A DNA stretch of 64,000 nt from the NCBI GenBank assembly GCA_965602805.1, contig CBFCZK010000006.1, positions 83,452-147,451 on the forward strand. The letters run 5' to 3'. The translations under genes and the position numbers were made by a program. The notes under the pieces are model-generated. The model was not told where the DNA came from. It ran no database searches and saw only the letters and a program-made list of their open reading frames with translations. Positions 16,367-25,888 of this stretch are shown piece after piece. The DNA is from Thiomicrorhabdus sp965602805. Lineage in GTDB: Bacteria > Pseudomonadota > Gammaproteobacteria > Thiomicrospirales > Thiomicrospiraceae. How positions within the stretch are numbered: the first letter of the stretch is position 1; the number at the start of each line of letters is the position of its first letter.

Positions 16367-17928
16367 TTGAAACTCAAGCATTCTCTAAATTAAAACCTTT
16401 AGCGGATTCAATCAAACAAACGCATTTAAAGAGTTTATTTGAGGATGAAGCTAATCGTTTTGAGCAGTTTCATGTTCAAACTGAACACCTTCTTTATGAT
16501 TTTTCTAAACAAAAAATAAACTCAGAAGTTCTGCAGGAGTTGCTTAATCTAGCCACTGAGTCGGATCTTCAACCATGGATTGAAAAACTGTTTGCGGGTG
16601 ATAAAATCAACCAAACAGAAGGCCGTGCGGCGTGGCATACCGCCTTAAGGGATATTAACAATCCTTTAACGGAAGTCGCGCAACAGTGGCGTAAAATGGA
16701 ACACATTGTTGATTTATTACACTCTCATCAACTGCGTGGCTTTTCTGGAAATGCTATTACGGATGTTGTCAACATCGGCGTAGGCGGGAGTGATTTGGGC
16801 CCTTTAATGGTCACTTATGCACTGGAATCAGACAAATTAGCAAACGCGCCTGACATTCACTTTGTTTCGACCTTAGACGCACGTCAATTACAACGTCTAT
16901 TAAAGAAGCTTAATCCTTCTACCACTCTGTTTATAGTTGCCTCTAAATCTTTTACGACGATAGACACTCTCTCTTTAGCTGAAACCGCTAAAGAGTGGAT
17001 TGAAGCATTCTCACCTTCAAATGAATCGACTCTTCGCCATTTTATCGGTATCTCAACCAACCCTTCCAAAATGAGCGAATGGGGCATATTGCCGCAACTT
17101 CAACTTGAATTTTGGGACTGGGTCGGTGGCCGTTACTCTTTATGGTCTTCTATCGGTTTGAGCATTGCCTTTAAGTTAGGCATGCAAGGTTACAAGGATT
17201 TATTGGCGGGTGCGCACGCAATGGATACGCACTTTCAAACCACCCCTTTTGAAAAAAATATTCCGGTACTGCTGGGATTAGTCGGTATTTGGAACACTAA
17301 CTTTCTAGACTTAAAGGCACAGGCCATACTGCCTTATGACTCCAGGCTAAAATACTTTGCCAGTTATCTTGAGCAATTGGAAATGGAAAGTAATGGCAAA
17401 AGTACTCGTCGAGATGGTACGCCTACTACCTATAGAACTTGTCCTGTACTGTGGGGGGAAGTCGGACCCAATGCGCAACATGCCTTTTACCAGTTGCTGC
17501 ATCAAGGCACAGAACATGTCATGTCGGACTTTATTTTGTTCACTCAAGGTCAATCAAACTCTGAACGTGCAAAATTCCATCAAAACCTAAACATTGCTAA
17601 CTGCCTCGCGCAAAGCCGAGCGATGATGATTGGTAAATCCAGCGAAGACCTTAATAAAAACTACCCTGGTGACCAAGTATCCAATACGTTGCTATTGAAA
17701 CAATTAGATGCCTTTCATCTTGGAATGTTAGTCGCACTTTATGAACATAAAGTATTTGTACAATCGGTGGTTTGGAACATTAACCCATTCGATCAATGGG
17801 GCGTGGAGTTAGGCAAGAAACTTGCCATGGATATTTTGGCGCATATTGATACACAGACCACCGAGAAATTAGATGCCTCGACTGCAGGCATTCTTAACGC
17901 CATCTGGAAGCAAAACAATGAAAATTAA
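16363..17928 (+). CDS. pgi: Glucose-6-phosphate isomerase
   Basis: A 521-aa phosphoglucose isomerase, slightly shorter than the 549-aa E. coli enzyme. Recognisable blocks are VNIGVGGSDLGP (sugar-phosphate loop), VASKSFTTIDT, the PGI signature EQLEMESNGKS and WGEVGPNAQHAFYQLLHQG. It interconverts glucose-6-P and fructose-6-P. Within this operon it links the GlmS/mannose branch (fructose-6-P) to the GalU/glycogen branch (glucose-6-P). It overlaps galU by 4 bp and the next gene by about 11 bp, so translation is coupled. Confidence 0.95.
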   Translation: MIETQAFSKLKPLADSIKQTHLKSLFEDEANRFEQFHVQTEHLLYDFSKQKINSEVLQELLNLATESDLQPWIEKLFAGDKINQTEGRAAWHTALRDINNPLTEVAQQWRKMEHIVDLLHSHQLRGFSGNAITDVVNIGVGGSDLGPLMVTYALESDKLANAPDIHFVSTLDARQLQRLLKKLNPSTTLFIVASKSFTTIDTLSLAETAKEWIEAFSPSNESTLRHFIGISTNPSKMSEWGILPQLQLEFWDWVGGRYSLWSSIGLSIAFKLGMQGYKDLLAGAHAMDTHFQTTPFEKNIPVLLGLVGIWNTNFLDLKAQAILPYDSRLKYFASYLEQLEMESNGKSTRRDGTPTTYRTCPVLWGEVGPNAQHAFYQLLHQGTEHVMSDFILFTQGQSNSERAKFHQNLNIANCLAQSRAMMIGKSSEDLNKNYPGDQVSNTLLLKQLDAFHLGMLVALYEHKVFVQSVVWNINPFDQWGVELGKKLAMDILAHIDTQTTEKLDASTAGILNAIWKQNNEN

Positions 17929-19162
17929 TGTTTTTGGTTCAAACATCAGCGCCTTAGTTTGCGCAGGTTGCCTAGCTGAGACTGGCAATCAAGTCACCCT
18001 TATTGGCAATAGAGATAAAGAGCGTTCCGAACCAGGCCTGGTCAAATTATTAGACACGCAATTAGATGCTGGACGTTTAGAGCTCTCTACCGAGTATGAT
18101 ATTGATGCCGATTATCAAATCATCTCACTTGAACCTGGAAATTGCTCAGAGGCCAAGCTTATTGCGACCGCTTTAGCCGCTGGTACAAACTCTAATACTT
18201 GCTTAATAATCCGCTCTAACTTTACGATGGGTACGTTTAAAACCATTGAAGAACTCTCTCAAAAACCCTGCATTGTAAACCCAGACTTCGCGTCTGAGGG
18301 ACGTGCGATTATTGGTTTTATGCGCCCGGATAGAATCATTATTGGTAGCCATGCACCACAAGCGATTAAAAGCTTTAAGCGACTATTTGCACCCTTTAAC
18401 CGTAACCACAATGTCATTATTGAGATGTCTCCAGAATCAGCAGAATTGACGAAATACGCTACCAATGCCATGTTGGCGACTCGTATCTCTTTAATGAATG
18501 AATTAGCACAGGCTGCCGAACACCTTGGCGCGGACATTGAAGAAGTCCGTCAAGGATTGGGATCCGACCAACGTATCGGTAAAGCTTATTTATATGCGGG
18601 TACTGGATTTGGGGGGTCGGACTTTGAAATAGATTTATCACGAATCCAAAAAATCATCCATGATTCAGGCTCAGATGAAGGTCTATTGAAAGCGGTCAGC
18701 TTGATTAACGAGCAACAAAAAGAAGTTTTATTCCGTAAACTTTGGCAGCATTTCAACTGCCAATTAGAAGATAAAACGGTCGCAATTTGGGGGGTTAGCT
18801 ATAAACCCAACTCAAACTCTATCGAAGGCGCTCCAAGCCTGTCACTGATTAAAGCACTACTGAATCAAGGTTGTCATCTAAAGATATTTGACCCAATGCT
18901 AGAGGCCAATTTTACAATATGGATGCGCGAATCATTACCGCTAGAGCAACAGCAGCGAATTGAAATCTGCGGTGATATGTATGAAGCCACTGTGCAAACG
19001 GATGCGCTTTGTGTCATTACAGAGTGGCAATCATTTTACTCTCCAAACCTAGAGATGCTTAAGGCTAATATGCGTACCCCTATCATTTTAGATGGGCGTA
19101 ATTTATACGACAAACAGTGGCTGGAAGAGAATCAGTTTACTTATTACGGTATTGGCCGTTAG
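17918..19162 (+). CDS. UDP-glucose 6-dehydrogenase homologue lacking the catalytic cysteine
   Basis: A 414-aa protein with the overall UDP-glucose/GDP-mannose dehydrogenase plan. It has an N-terminal Rossmann domain, a central dimerisation helix (TKYATNAMLATRISLMNELAQ) and a C-terminal UDP-binding domain (IWGVSYKPNSNSIEGAPSLSLI). Key positions are altered. The glycine-rich NAD loop, usually G-x-G-Y-V-G, reads FGSNISA. The catalytic motif G-G-S-C-F reads GGSDFEID, so the nucleophilic Cys is Asp. The family Lys of ATKIS is Arg. It may have lost the two-step oxidation, or do something else with a sugar nucleotide. An upstream ATG at 17873 lies inside pgi; the ATG at 17918, preceded by GGAAG, gives the family N-terminus MKINVFG. 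Confidence 0.8.
   Translation: MKINVFGSNISALVCAGCLAETGNQVTLIGNRDKERSEPGLVKLLDTQLDAGRLELSTEYDIDADYQIISLEPGNCSEAKLIATALAAGTNSNTCLIIRSNFTMGTFKTIEELSQKPCIVNPDFASEGRAIIGFMRPDRIIIGSHAPQAIKSFKRLFAPFNRNHNVIIEMSPESAELTKYATNAMLATRISLMNELAQAAEHLGADIEEVRQGLGSDQRIGKAYLYAGTGFGGSDFEIDLSRIQKIIHDSGSDEGLLKAVSLINEQQKEVLFRKLWQHFNCQLEDKTVAIWGVSYKPNSNSIEGAPSLSLIKALLNQGCHLKIFDPMLEANFTIWMRESLPLEQQQRIEICGDMYEATVQTDALCVITEWQSFYSPNLEMLKANMRTPIILDGRNLYDKQWLEENQFTYYGIGR
18031..18042. repeat. Recurrent palindrome ACCAGGCCTGGT (in dehydrogenase-like gene)
   Basis: Perfect copy, coding E-P-G-L-V in the N-terminal domain of the UDP-glucose dehydrogenase homologue. Confidence 0.9.
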
Positions 19163-19230
19163 AAGAGCCCGTACTATCAATCTAAGCACACCTTACAATG
19201 CGTAATTTACAAGAGTAAAAGAAACACAAC

Positions 19231-20601
19231 ATGACATCAAATGTACAAAAAATAAGCTGCTTTAAAGCCTACGATATTCGTGGCCGCGTCCCTGAAGAAC
19301 TCAATGCAGATCTCGCTTACCAAACGGGTCGCGCTTTTGCGGCAGAACTTAAGCCTAAGCAAGTGGTGATTGGCTATGATATTCGTTTAGAAAGCCCTGA
19401 AATCGCCAAAGGTTTAATGCAAGGCCTGATCGATTCCGGTGTGGATATCATTAATATTGGGCTTTGCGGCACCGAAGAAGTTTATTTTTCGACGCCTTTT
19501 TATGCCGCAGATGGTGGCATTATGATTACAGCCAGTCATAACCCTAAAGGCTATAACGGCATGAAACTGGTGGCGCGTGGTTCTGTGCCAATCAGTGGCG
19601 ATTCGGGTTTAAGAGAAATTGAACAACGTATTATTGAAAATCGTTTTGATGACATAGTTGCTGAAGCCGAAAAAGGCACGATTAGCCAAAAACCAAACAA
19701 GCAGGCCTATATCCAACACCTACTGACCTATGTCGATTTAGACCAGCTAAAACCTTTAAAACTGGTGGTTAATGCCGGTAATGGTGCGGCTGGACCAACC
19801 TTTAGTGAGCTGGCTAAGGAATTACCGTTTGAAGTCACAACCGTCAATCATGAAGCAGATGGCAACTTCCCTAACGGCGTGCCTAACCCTATGATTATTG
19901 AAAATCGCGCCATTACCACTGAAACCGTTATTCAGCAAAAAGCGGATATGGGCATTGCGTGGGATGGTGATTTTGACCGTTGCTTCCTATTTGATGAAAA
20001 AGGGCAATTCATTGAAGGTTATTATTTGGTTGGCTTACTGGCAGAAACCCTGCTTGCATCGCATCCTGGTGAAAAAATCGTCCATGATCCACGTTTGACT
20101 TGGAACACGATCGAACAAGTTTCTCAAGCTGGCGGTATTCCGGTGCAATCCAAAACTGGGCACGCTTTTATTAAAGAGCGTATGCGTAAAGAAGATGCCG
20201 TTTATGGCGGTGAAATGTCTGCTCACCATTACTTTAGAGACTTTTTCTACTGTGATAGCGGCATGATCCCTTGGCTATTGATTGCCCAACTGATTAGTAA
20301 AACCGGTAAAAGTTTGTCAGAACTGATTTCTGAAAGAGCCAAAAGTTATCCTTGTAGCGGTGAAATCAACTATACCGTTACCGACAGCAAAACCATCGTG
20401 GCCAATGTGCGTGCTCACTTTGCCGCTGAAAACCCAACGATTGATGAAACCGATGGCCTGAGTTTAGAGTTTGCCCAATGGCGAATGAATATTCGTTCTT
20501 CGAACACTGAACCGTTATTAAGGCTTAATATTGAATCACGTGGTGATTCAGACTTGGTTTGGCAAAAAGTTAAAGAGCTTGAGGCGATTATATTGGCTTA
20601 A
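19231..20601 (+). CDS. manB: Phosphomannomutase / phosphoglucomutase
   Basis: A 456-aa alpha-D-phosphohexomutase. FKAYDIRGRVP opens the protein, ITASHNPKGYNGMK carries the phosphoserine, WDGDFDRCFLFD is the metal loop and GGEMSAHHYFRDF the sugar loop. RSSNTEPLLRLN is the C-terminal phosphate-binding loop. It converts mannose-6-P to mannose-1-P and, in AlgC-type members, glucose-6-P to glucose-1-P, feeding GDP-mannose and the upstream GalU. It is separated from the previous gene by 68 bp and followed by an intrinsic terminator. The symbol could equally be algC or cpsG. Confidence 0.9.
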   Translation: MTSNVQKISCFKAYDIRGRVPEELNADLAYQTGRAFAAELKPKQVVIGYDIRLESPEIAKGLMQGLIDSGVDIINIGLCGTEEVYFSTPFYAADGGIMITASHNPKGYNGMKLVARGSVPISGDSGLREIEQRIIENRFDDIVAEAEKGTISQKPNKQAYIQHLLTYVDLDQLKPLKLVVNAGNGAAGPTFSELAKELPFEVTTVNHEADGNFPNGVPNPMIIENRAITTETVIQQKADMGIAWDGDFDRCFLFDEKGQFIEGYYLVGLLAETLLASHPGEKIVHDPRLTWNTIEQVSQAGGIPVQSKTGHAFIKERMRKEDAVYGGEMSAHHYFRDFFYCDSGMIPWLLIAQLISKTGKSLSELISERAKSYPCSGEINYTVTDSKTIVANVRAHFAAENPTIDETDGLSLEFAQWRMNIRSSNTEPLLRLNIESRGDSDLVWQKVKELEAIILA

Positions 20602-20670
20602 ACCCAAGGTAAACCCTAGTTTAAACTCAAACGTCACACCTACCATATCAACGGCAATACCGTTATTCCA

Positions 20671-20701
20671 GGCTAATCTCTTCTTGATTAGCCGTTTTAT
20701 T
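20671..20701 (+). terminator. Intrinsic terminator of the galU operon
   Basis: Perfect 8-bp stem GGCTAATC / GATTAGCC followed by GTTTTATT, about 70 bp after the manB stop. Confidence 0.7.
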
Positions 20702-20871
20702 CCTACTTTCTGACCTAATAACGTATTCGTAACGTATTGACGATTTGTTAATCCCTCACAATATCTTATAATCCCCCTACTTTATTCACCTTTCAAACCA
20801 TTCACTGTAAACGTCTCTCGTCCCGTAAAAAGTCAGAGTCGATTAAAATAAGCTATTAAAAGAGTTCAATT

Positions 20872-21723
20872 ATGCTGAGTTATTTACACTCTTACCATGC
20901 GGGTAATTTCGCTGATGTTTTAAAACACATTACATTAGTGCACGCTTTAGACTATTTAACGCAAAAACCGAATCCTACATTTTATCTCGACACTCATTCT
21001 GGTCCTGGAATTTACACGCTCGCAGACGATGAAGCCCAGAAAAACTGTGAGTATCAAAATGGCATTGCCAAACTATGGAATGAAACCGACTTACCAGAAG
21101 CAGTGGCTCGATATAGAGAAGTGATTGAAGCCTGTAATGCACTTGCAGGGTCGAAAACAGAGTTACAGCTCTACCCCGGTTCACCGTGGATTAGTGCACA
21201 TCTGTTACGCGAGTATGACCGCTTGAGTTTATGCGAACTGCATCCTAGAGAGCAAAAAACGCTCAGTCAAAACTTTGCATCTGACAGACGTATCAAAATA
21301 TTTCCTAAAGATGGTTTTCAAACAGCGATTGGCGCTCTACCGCCTAAAGAGCGACGTGGTTTAGTGTTGATTGATCCACCCTATGAAATCAAGCAGGATT
21401 ATGAGCGTGTGGTTGAGGTGTTGATTGCTTCACATAAACGCTTTGCCACAGGCTCTTATGCTATCTGGTATCCGGTGGTCAAACGAGAGCAAATAGATCG
21501 CATGTTAAGAGCGCTTAAAAACAGTGGCATCCCTAATATTCAAGTGTTTGAACTGGGACTGCAAGCCGACACCATTGAACGTGGTATGACTTCAAGCGGT
21601 ATGATTTGGATTAATCCACCTTGGACATTGTGGAAAGAGATGCAAGAAACGCTGCCTTATCTCGCTGAAAAACTCGGCGGCAAGCAAGGGGTTTATAAAA
21701 TGCAGCAACTGGTCGCGGAATAA
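20872..21723 (+). CDS. rlmJ: 23S rRNA (adenine-2030-N6)-methyltransferase
   Basis: A 283-aa protein starting MLSYLHSYHAGNFADVLKHI, the distinctive N-terminus of RlmJ (YhiR). FYLDTHSGPGIY is the SAM-binding strand region and LVLIDPPYE the catalytic DPPY motif of N6-adenine methyltransferases. It modifies A2030 of 23S rRNA before assembly. It is a single gene with its own leader; a MITE lies downstream. Confidence 0.95.
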   Translation: MLSYLHSYHAGNFADVLKHITLVHALDYLTQKPNPTFYLDTHSGPGIYTLADDEAQKNCEYQNGIAKLWNETDLPEAVARYREVIEACNALAGSKTELQLYPGSPWISAHLLREYDRLSLCELHPREQKTLSQNFASDRRIKIFPKDGFQTAIGALPPKERRGLVLIDPPYEIKQDYERVVEVLIASHKRFATGSYAIWYPVVKREQIDRMLRALKNSGIPNIQVFELGLQADTIERGMTSSGMIWINPPWTLWKEMQETLPYLAEKLGGKQGVYKMQQLVAE

Positions 21724-21832
21724 ACCCAAATAGGTTGAGTTAGTTTAGCTCAGCGCGGTGAAGCGTTTTCAGCAAATATTTTCCGGGCAGATGGGCTTTA
21801 AAACCCAATGAGATTTTAACGGCTTTGTTATG

Positions 21833-21991
21833 GAGACCTTTGCACGAGTGGCTGCACAAATAAAAATGGTTAAAAATCGCCTAAATTTCGTTCTAAAACT
21901 TGCCAATAGCCAGCTATTACCTACGTTTTACGCCTTATTTAGACAGTTTTTACCTCATTTTTCTCTCGCGCCCCTCTCGTGCAAAGGTCTC
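21833..21991. mobile_element. 159-bp MITE with 16-bp inverted ends
   Basis: Perfect 16-bp terminal inverted repeats, GAGACCTTTGCACGAG at 21833-21848 and its complement at 21976-21991. They are flanked by a direct 5-bp target duplication TTATG (21828-21832 and 21992-21996). The interior has no ORF of note, so it is non-autonomous. It is inserted just past the lptG stop. The ends resemble IS4/IS5-type termini from memory. A lone copy of the same 16 bp is at 55927-55942. The remainder of 21724-22000 shows nothing else. Confidence 0.85.
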
Positions 21992-22000
21992 TTATGAAAA

Positions 22001-23101
22001 CTAGCGGGTTTTCTGTAACCAGACACTGGCGATTAACAATAAAATAATCGCTGGCATAAAAGCCCCTAACATGACGGGCCAGTGATAAACCACTGTAAGA
22101 TTGCCTACCAACTGATTTAACAAATGAAAACCCATTCCCAACAGCACGCCCAAAAAGACACGCTGCCCCATACTCACTTGCCTGATTGAGCCAAAAATCA
22201 GCGGAAAGACAATCGCAATCATGGCAATGACCATAATTGGCATCGAAATCTTACGCCAAAACTCTAATTCATGGGCACTCGTTTCTAAATCATTGGTTTC
22301 TAAAAACTGAATATACTGATAAAGGTCCCAAGCACTCAAATACCGGGTTTCTATATCTAAGTTACGTAAGTCTTCTGGCTTTAAAGGAAAGCTTGAGACC
22401 AGTGATTGAGCCCTGCTGACTTTCAGTTCCAATGCAGGAGGCAGTACCTCCACCGATTCAAGATTAACTTTACCAAAATTGAGCTGTTGTTGGACGGCAC
22501 CTTTAAACAGCCACTTCCCCTCTTCATAACTGGCGGTCTTTATTTGCGACAATTCGCTTAATTGCCCGTCTGCGAGTTCATACATGGTGATATTTTTCAG
22601 TTCGGTGCTCGACATAACACGTCCGACATGGATATAACGACTAGCATCTTTTACCCATAAGCCATCTTTTGAACCCACTGAGAAACTCTGATTTAAGGCT
22701 TCTGCACGCATCTTTTTAGCATAAGCTTCGCTACTGGGAGCAACCCACTCACCGACCATGGCAATGACTAGCCACATTAGTAAAGCGGTTTTCAATACCG
22801 CCCAGAGAATTCTTTTAATCGACCAACCAGTCACGCGTAACACGGTTAATTCAGACTGATTTGCTAAACTGCCTAAGCCCATTAATGTGCCAATAACCAA
22901 AACGATTGGAAAAATTTCATAGCTATAAACGGGGAGTTTTAAGAGAGTATAAAGAGAACCTAACGCCAGTGTATAACCATCGGTTAATTTAGAGACTTGG
23001 TTCATAAACTCAAAAAAGCCAAAGATGACTAATAACACCAACATCACTAATAAAGTGTAGCTAACGACAATACGGGCTAAATAGCGTTCTATTCGATTCA
23101 T
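22001..23101 (-). CDS. lptG: LPS export ABC transporter permease LptG
   Basis: A 366-aa YjgP/YjgQ family permease. Three N-terminal transmembrane helices include the LptG-type coupling region VIGTLMGLGSLANQSELTVLRVTGWS. A periplasmic beta-jellyroll follows (about residues 130-265), then three C-terminal helices. With LptF and the ATPase LptB it extracts LPS from the inner membrane and passes it to LptC/A. It follows lptF by 2 bp in the same operon. Confidence 0.93.
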   Translation of the reverse strand: MNRIERYLARIVVSYTLLVMLVLLVIFGFFEFMNQVSKLTDGYTLALGSLYTLLKLPVYSYEIFPIVLVIGTLMGLGSLANQSELTVLRVTGWSIKRILWAVLKTALLMWLVIAMVGEWVAPSSEAYAKKMRAEALNQSFSVGSKDGLWVKDASRYIHVGRVMSSTELKNITMYELADGQLSELSQIKTASYEEGKWLFKGAVQQQLNFGKVNLESVEVLPPALELKVSRAQSLVSSFPLKPEDLRNLDIETRYLSAWDLYQYIQFLETNDLETSAHELEFWRKISMPIMVIAMIAIVFPLIFGSIRQVSMGQRVFLGVLLGMGFHLLNQLVGNLTVVYHWPVMLGAFMPAIILLLIASVWLQKTR

Positions 23102-23103
23102 CG

Positions 23104-24300
23104 TTAATCCTCATTTCCTGGGAGCGTTATCTTTTGAGAGCCGGTGACTTTATTCAATTTTGCAGCAGGCCTTATTTTTGACAACAGTTGGAGATTGAGT
23201 TGTTTAAAATCCACTAAAGCCAATATCAAGAACAGGATTGGAACAGGCCATAAACCTAGCGACATCGGCCAGCTTCCTTCGGTCAAGCCATCTCGACCAA
23301 CCATTAAAAGTTGGTTGTAGATAATGTAAAGTACGAGAGCAAAAAACACCTTAGCAAAACGGCCTTCTCTAGGCCCTGTCCGGCTCATTTTCAGACCAAT
23401 CAAACCAAGTACCAACACACCAAATGGCGTCACTAGACGCCACTGTAGTAAGGCCTGATGTTCTAACGTATCAGAGCCCCATAAAACATCCGTGCCGACT
23501 TCAAACTTAGCAGGCCTGGTAGGTTTGGAACTGAGTTCAGGAATTAACACCTCAAAGCGTTTGAATGCTTGAACTTCAACATCCCCTGACGCTGTTTTTG
23601 TAGGGTTATGCATCCCAAGATAACTATAACCACCTTCCAACACTAACATCAGCTTGCCATCATTCCATTCAAACCGTCCAAGTGGCGCGACTAGAATAAG
23701 GTCTTGCTCTGCACCTTTGGCTTTAGGTTGACGTTGAATCCAAATATTAGAGAGTTCGCCAGAATCTGAAATCGATTTAGTATAAAACACGCCCGATTCA
23801 TTCGGTAAGGTATTAAAACGACCTGGCACAATCCCCGAGATGGGGGTAAGCGTTTGCGCCTCACCAATAATAAGGCGTTCCGTTTTATAACTCCATGGCG
23901 TGACTACCAAAGAAATCCAAGCGGTCAGCAATACCAAAGGAATCAAAAAAAACAGCACTATCTTTTGAAAATATTGCGGGGAAATTCCACAACTACTCAT
24001 CACGACCATCTCTTGATCCTGATAAAGACGGCCTACTGATAACATCACGCTGAGCAACGCCACTAAAGGCAAAATAATCTCCAGCGCAGGCGGAATCTTC
24101 AGCAATAAAACTTGCAGGACAATCGATGAAGGGACTTTACCCTCCACAGCCATGGCTAATAGCTTGGTTGCTTCTGAACCAAAGGTAATCAGTAGCAGAA
24201 CCGTAAGGACGGCAAAAAAAGTCTTTAGCAATTCTATATAAAGGTATTTGTCGAGAATTCGCAAAAAGCGCTCCACACACGTTAAAATAGTGAATATCAA
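23104..24300 (-). CDS. lptF: LPS export ABC transporter permease LptF
   Basis: A protein of up to 398 aa with the same topology as LptG: three helices, a periplasmic domain (about residues 140-290) and three helices, plus a short polar tail. LSVGRLYQDQEMVVMSSCGIS is the coupling-helix block contacting LptB. It is divergent from pepA, as in many gammaproteobacteria. The start is uncertain. The longest frame begins at TTG 24300; a TTG at 24264 (MRILDKYLYIEL) has GGAG correctly placed and gives a more typical N-terminus. A one-mismatch copy of the window's recurrent palindrome is embedded at 23509-23520. Confidence 0.92.
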   Translation of the reverse strand: MIFTILTCVERFLRILDKYLYIELLKTFFAVLTVLLLITFGSEATKLLAMAVEGKVPSSIVLQVLLLKIPPALEIILPLVALLSVMLSVGRLYQDQEMVVMSSCGISPQYFQKIVLFFLIPLVLLTAWISLVVTPWSYKTERLIIGEAQTLTPISGIVPGRFNTLPNESGVFYTKSISDSGELSNIWIQRQPKAKGAEQDLILVAPLGRFEWNDGKLMLVLEGGYSYLGMHNPTKTASGDVEVQAFKRFEVLIPELSSKPTRPAKFEVGTDVLWGSDTLEHQALLQWRLVTPFGVLVLGLIGLKMSRTGPREGRFAKVFFALVLYIIYNQLLMVGRDGLTEGSWPMSLGLWPVPILFLILALVDFKQLNLQLLSKIRPAAKLNKVTGSQKITLPGNED

Positions 24301-24396
24301 TTTTTAATAAAGCCATTATACAAACAAAAACGTAGAATGACTGTTTTAAACAAACCCGTTAACCAAGCTGAATCCTCGATTTTAAAGGCTAAAACC

Positions 24397-25881
24397 ATGA
24401 AACACATCCAATTTTCATTCAATATCTCGTCTATTAACCTTGATACCTTAATTCTAGCCATTAATGATGAAGGTCAAATCATCTCTTTAGAGAACGCCCT
24501 GCCACAACAATCTACGTTGAATGAATTAAGTAACAGTCTTGTAAAATCGGGTGATTTCAGCGGAAAAGTCGGTAAAACCCTGCTACTCGTTAAACCTACA
24601 GGCATTGAAATTCAAAGAGTGTTGTTGGTTGGTTTTGGTGCGAGTGACAAACTGAGCACGAAAGGCTATCTCACCTCAATCCAAGCCGCAGCAGATGCGC
24701 TGGATCATTGTGGCGCAAGACACATTGCCAACGCCGCTATTTTCGCCAAACCAGCAGCGGAAAGCGTTGAGTGGGCAGTGACCCAAAATGCACAAATATT
24801 CCAACGTAGTTTTTATGATTACAGCCATGAAAGCCGTGGCAGTCATCCAGTCAAAGAGCCTAAAGTAGAAAGTATGGTTTTCCCATGCGAAGATTACAGC
24901 GCAGCTGCACAACAAGGCCAAGCGACAGCGCTAGGTATGGCGCTGACTCAAGATTTAGCAAATATGCCGAGTAACTTCTGTACCCCGACCTATCTAGCAG
25001 AAACCGCAATTGAATTAGGTCAAGAATTTGGCTTTGATATTAAGATTCTTGATCGCAAAGAGATGATTGAAATGGGCATGGGTTCTTTTATGGCCGTCGC
25101 GCAAGGTGGAGATACGCCCCCTAAAATGATCTGTCTTTCTTATAACGGTGGAGAAGCTGCTCAAGCCCCTATCGCTCTAGTCGGTAAAGGGGTGACTTTT
25201 GATACCGGCGGAATTTCATTGAAGCCTGGCGCAGCCATGGACGAAATGAAATACGATATGGGCGGTGCGGCAACCGTTCTAGGTGTCTTTAAAGCAATAG
25301 GTGAACTTAAACCGAATATCAATGTCGTTGGTGTTATTCCAGCCACTGAAAACATGCCATCTGGTGATGCGATTAAACCAGGGGATGTCGTCACCTCCCT
25401 TTCCGGTCAAACGATTGAAATTTTGAATACCGATGCCGAAGGCCGTTTGATTCTATGTGATGCATTAACCTATACACAGCAGACCTTTAAGCCTTGTAAA
25501 ATCATTGACATGGCGACATTAACAGGCGCTTGCATCATCGCTTTAGGGCACCATGTTTCGGCCATTATGGGTAATAATCAACCGCTTGTGGATGCTTTAA
25601 CCACAGCAGGTCAAACAACCTATGATCGTTTTTGGCAGTTACCATTGGGTGAAGAGTGGGATGAGCAGCTGAAATCTAATTTCGCAGATATGGCAAATAT
25701 TGGTGGACGTGCCGGTGGTTCGATTACCGCAGCCCAGTTTTTAGCGCGTTTCGTCCAAGATGTAGATTGGGCACATTTAGACATCGCCGGTACGGCTTGG
25801 GTCAGTGGCAATAATAAAGGCGCAACAGGCCGTCCCGTTCCAGCACTGGTTGAATATCTATTAACTGAAGCGAAGGCATAA
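24397..25881 (+). CDS. pepA: Leucyl aminopeptidase (cytosol aminopeptidase)
   Basis: A protein of about 494 aa of the M17 family. The metal and active-site blocks are all visible: LVGKGVTFDTGGISLKP, MDEMKYDMGGAATVLG, and the signature NTDAEGRLILCDAL. It removes N-terminal residues from peptides and, in E. coli, also acts as a DNA-binding accessory factor. An upstream ATG at 24337 is in frame. The ATG at 24397 follows AAAGG and matches the usual family start. It is followed 7 bp later by holC. Confidence 0.94.
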   Translation: MKHIQFSFNISSINLDTLILAINDEGQIISLENALPQQSTLNELSNSLVKSGDFSGKVGKTLLLVKPTGIEIQRVLLVGFGASDKLSTKGYLTSIQAAADALDHCGARHIANAAIFAKPAAESVEWAVTQNAQIFQRSFYDYSHESRGSHPVKEPKVESMVFPCEDYSAAAQQGQATALGMALTQDLANMPSNFCTPTYLAETAIELGQEFGFDIKILDRKEMIEMGMGSFMAVAQGGDTPPKMICLSYNGGEAAQAPIALVGKGVTFDTGGISLKPGAAMDEMKYDMGGAATVLGVFKAIGELKPNINVVGVIPATENMPSGDAIKPGDVVTSLSGQTIEILNTDAEGRLILCDALTYTQQTFKPCKIIDMATLTGACIIALGHHVSAIMGNNQPLVDALTTAGQTTYDRFWQLPLGEEWDEQLKSNFADMANIGGRAGGSITAAQFLARFVQDVDWAHLDIAGTAWVSGNNKGATGRPVPALVEYLLTEAKA

Positions 25882-25888
25882 AGAACGC

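Noticed and set aside
17873..17917. Fusion of pgi end with an extended dehydrogenase N-terminus
   Set aside because: The extension is simply the pgi 3' end in another frame; the internal ATG at 17918 gives the family N-terminus.
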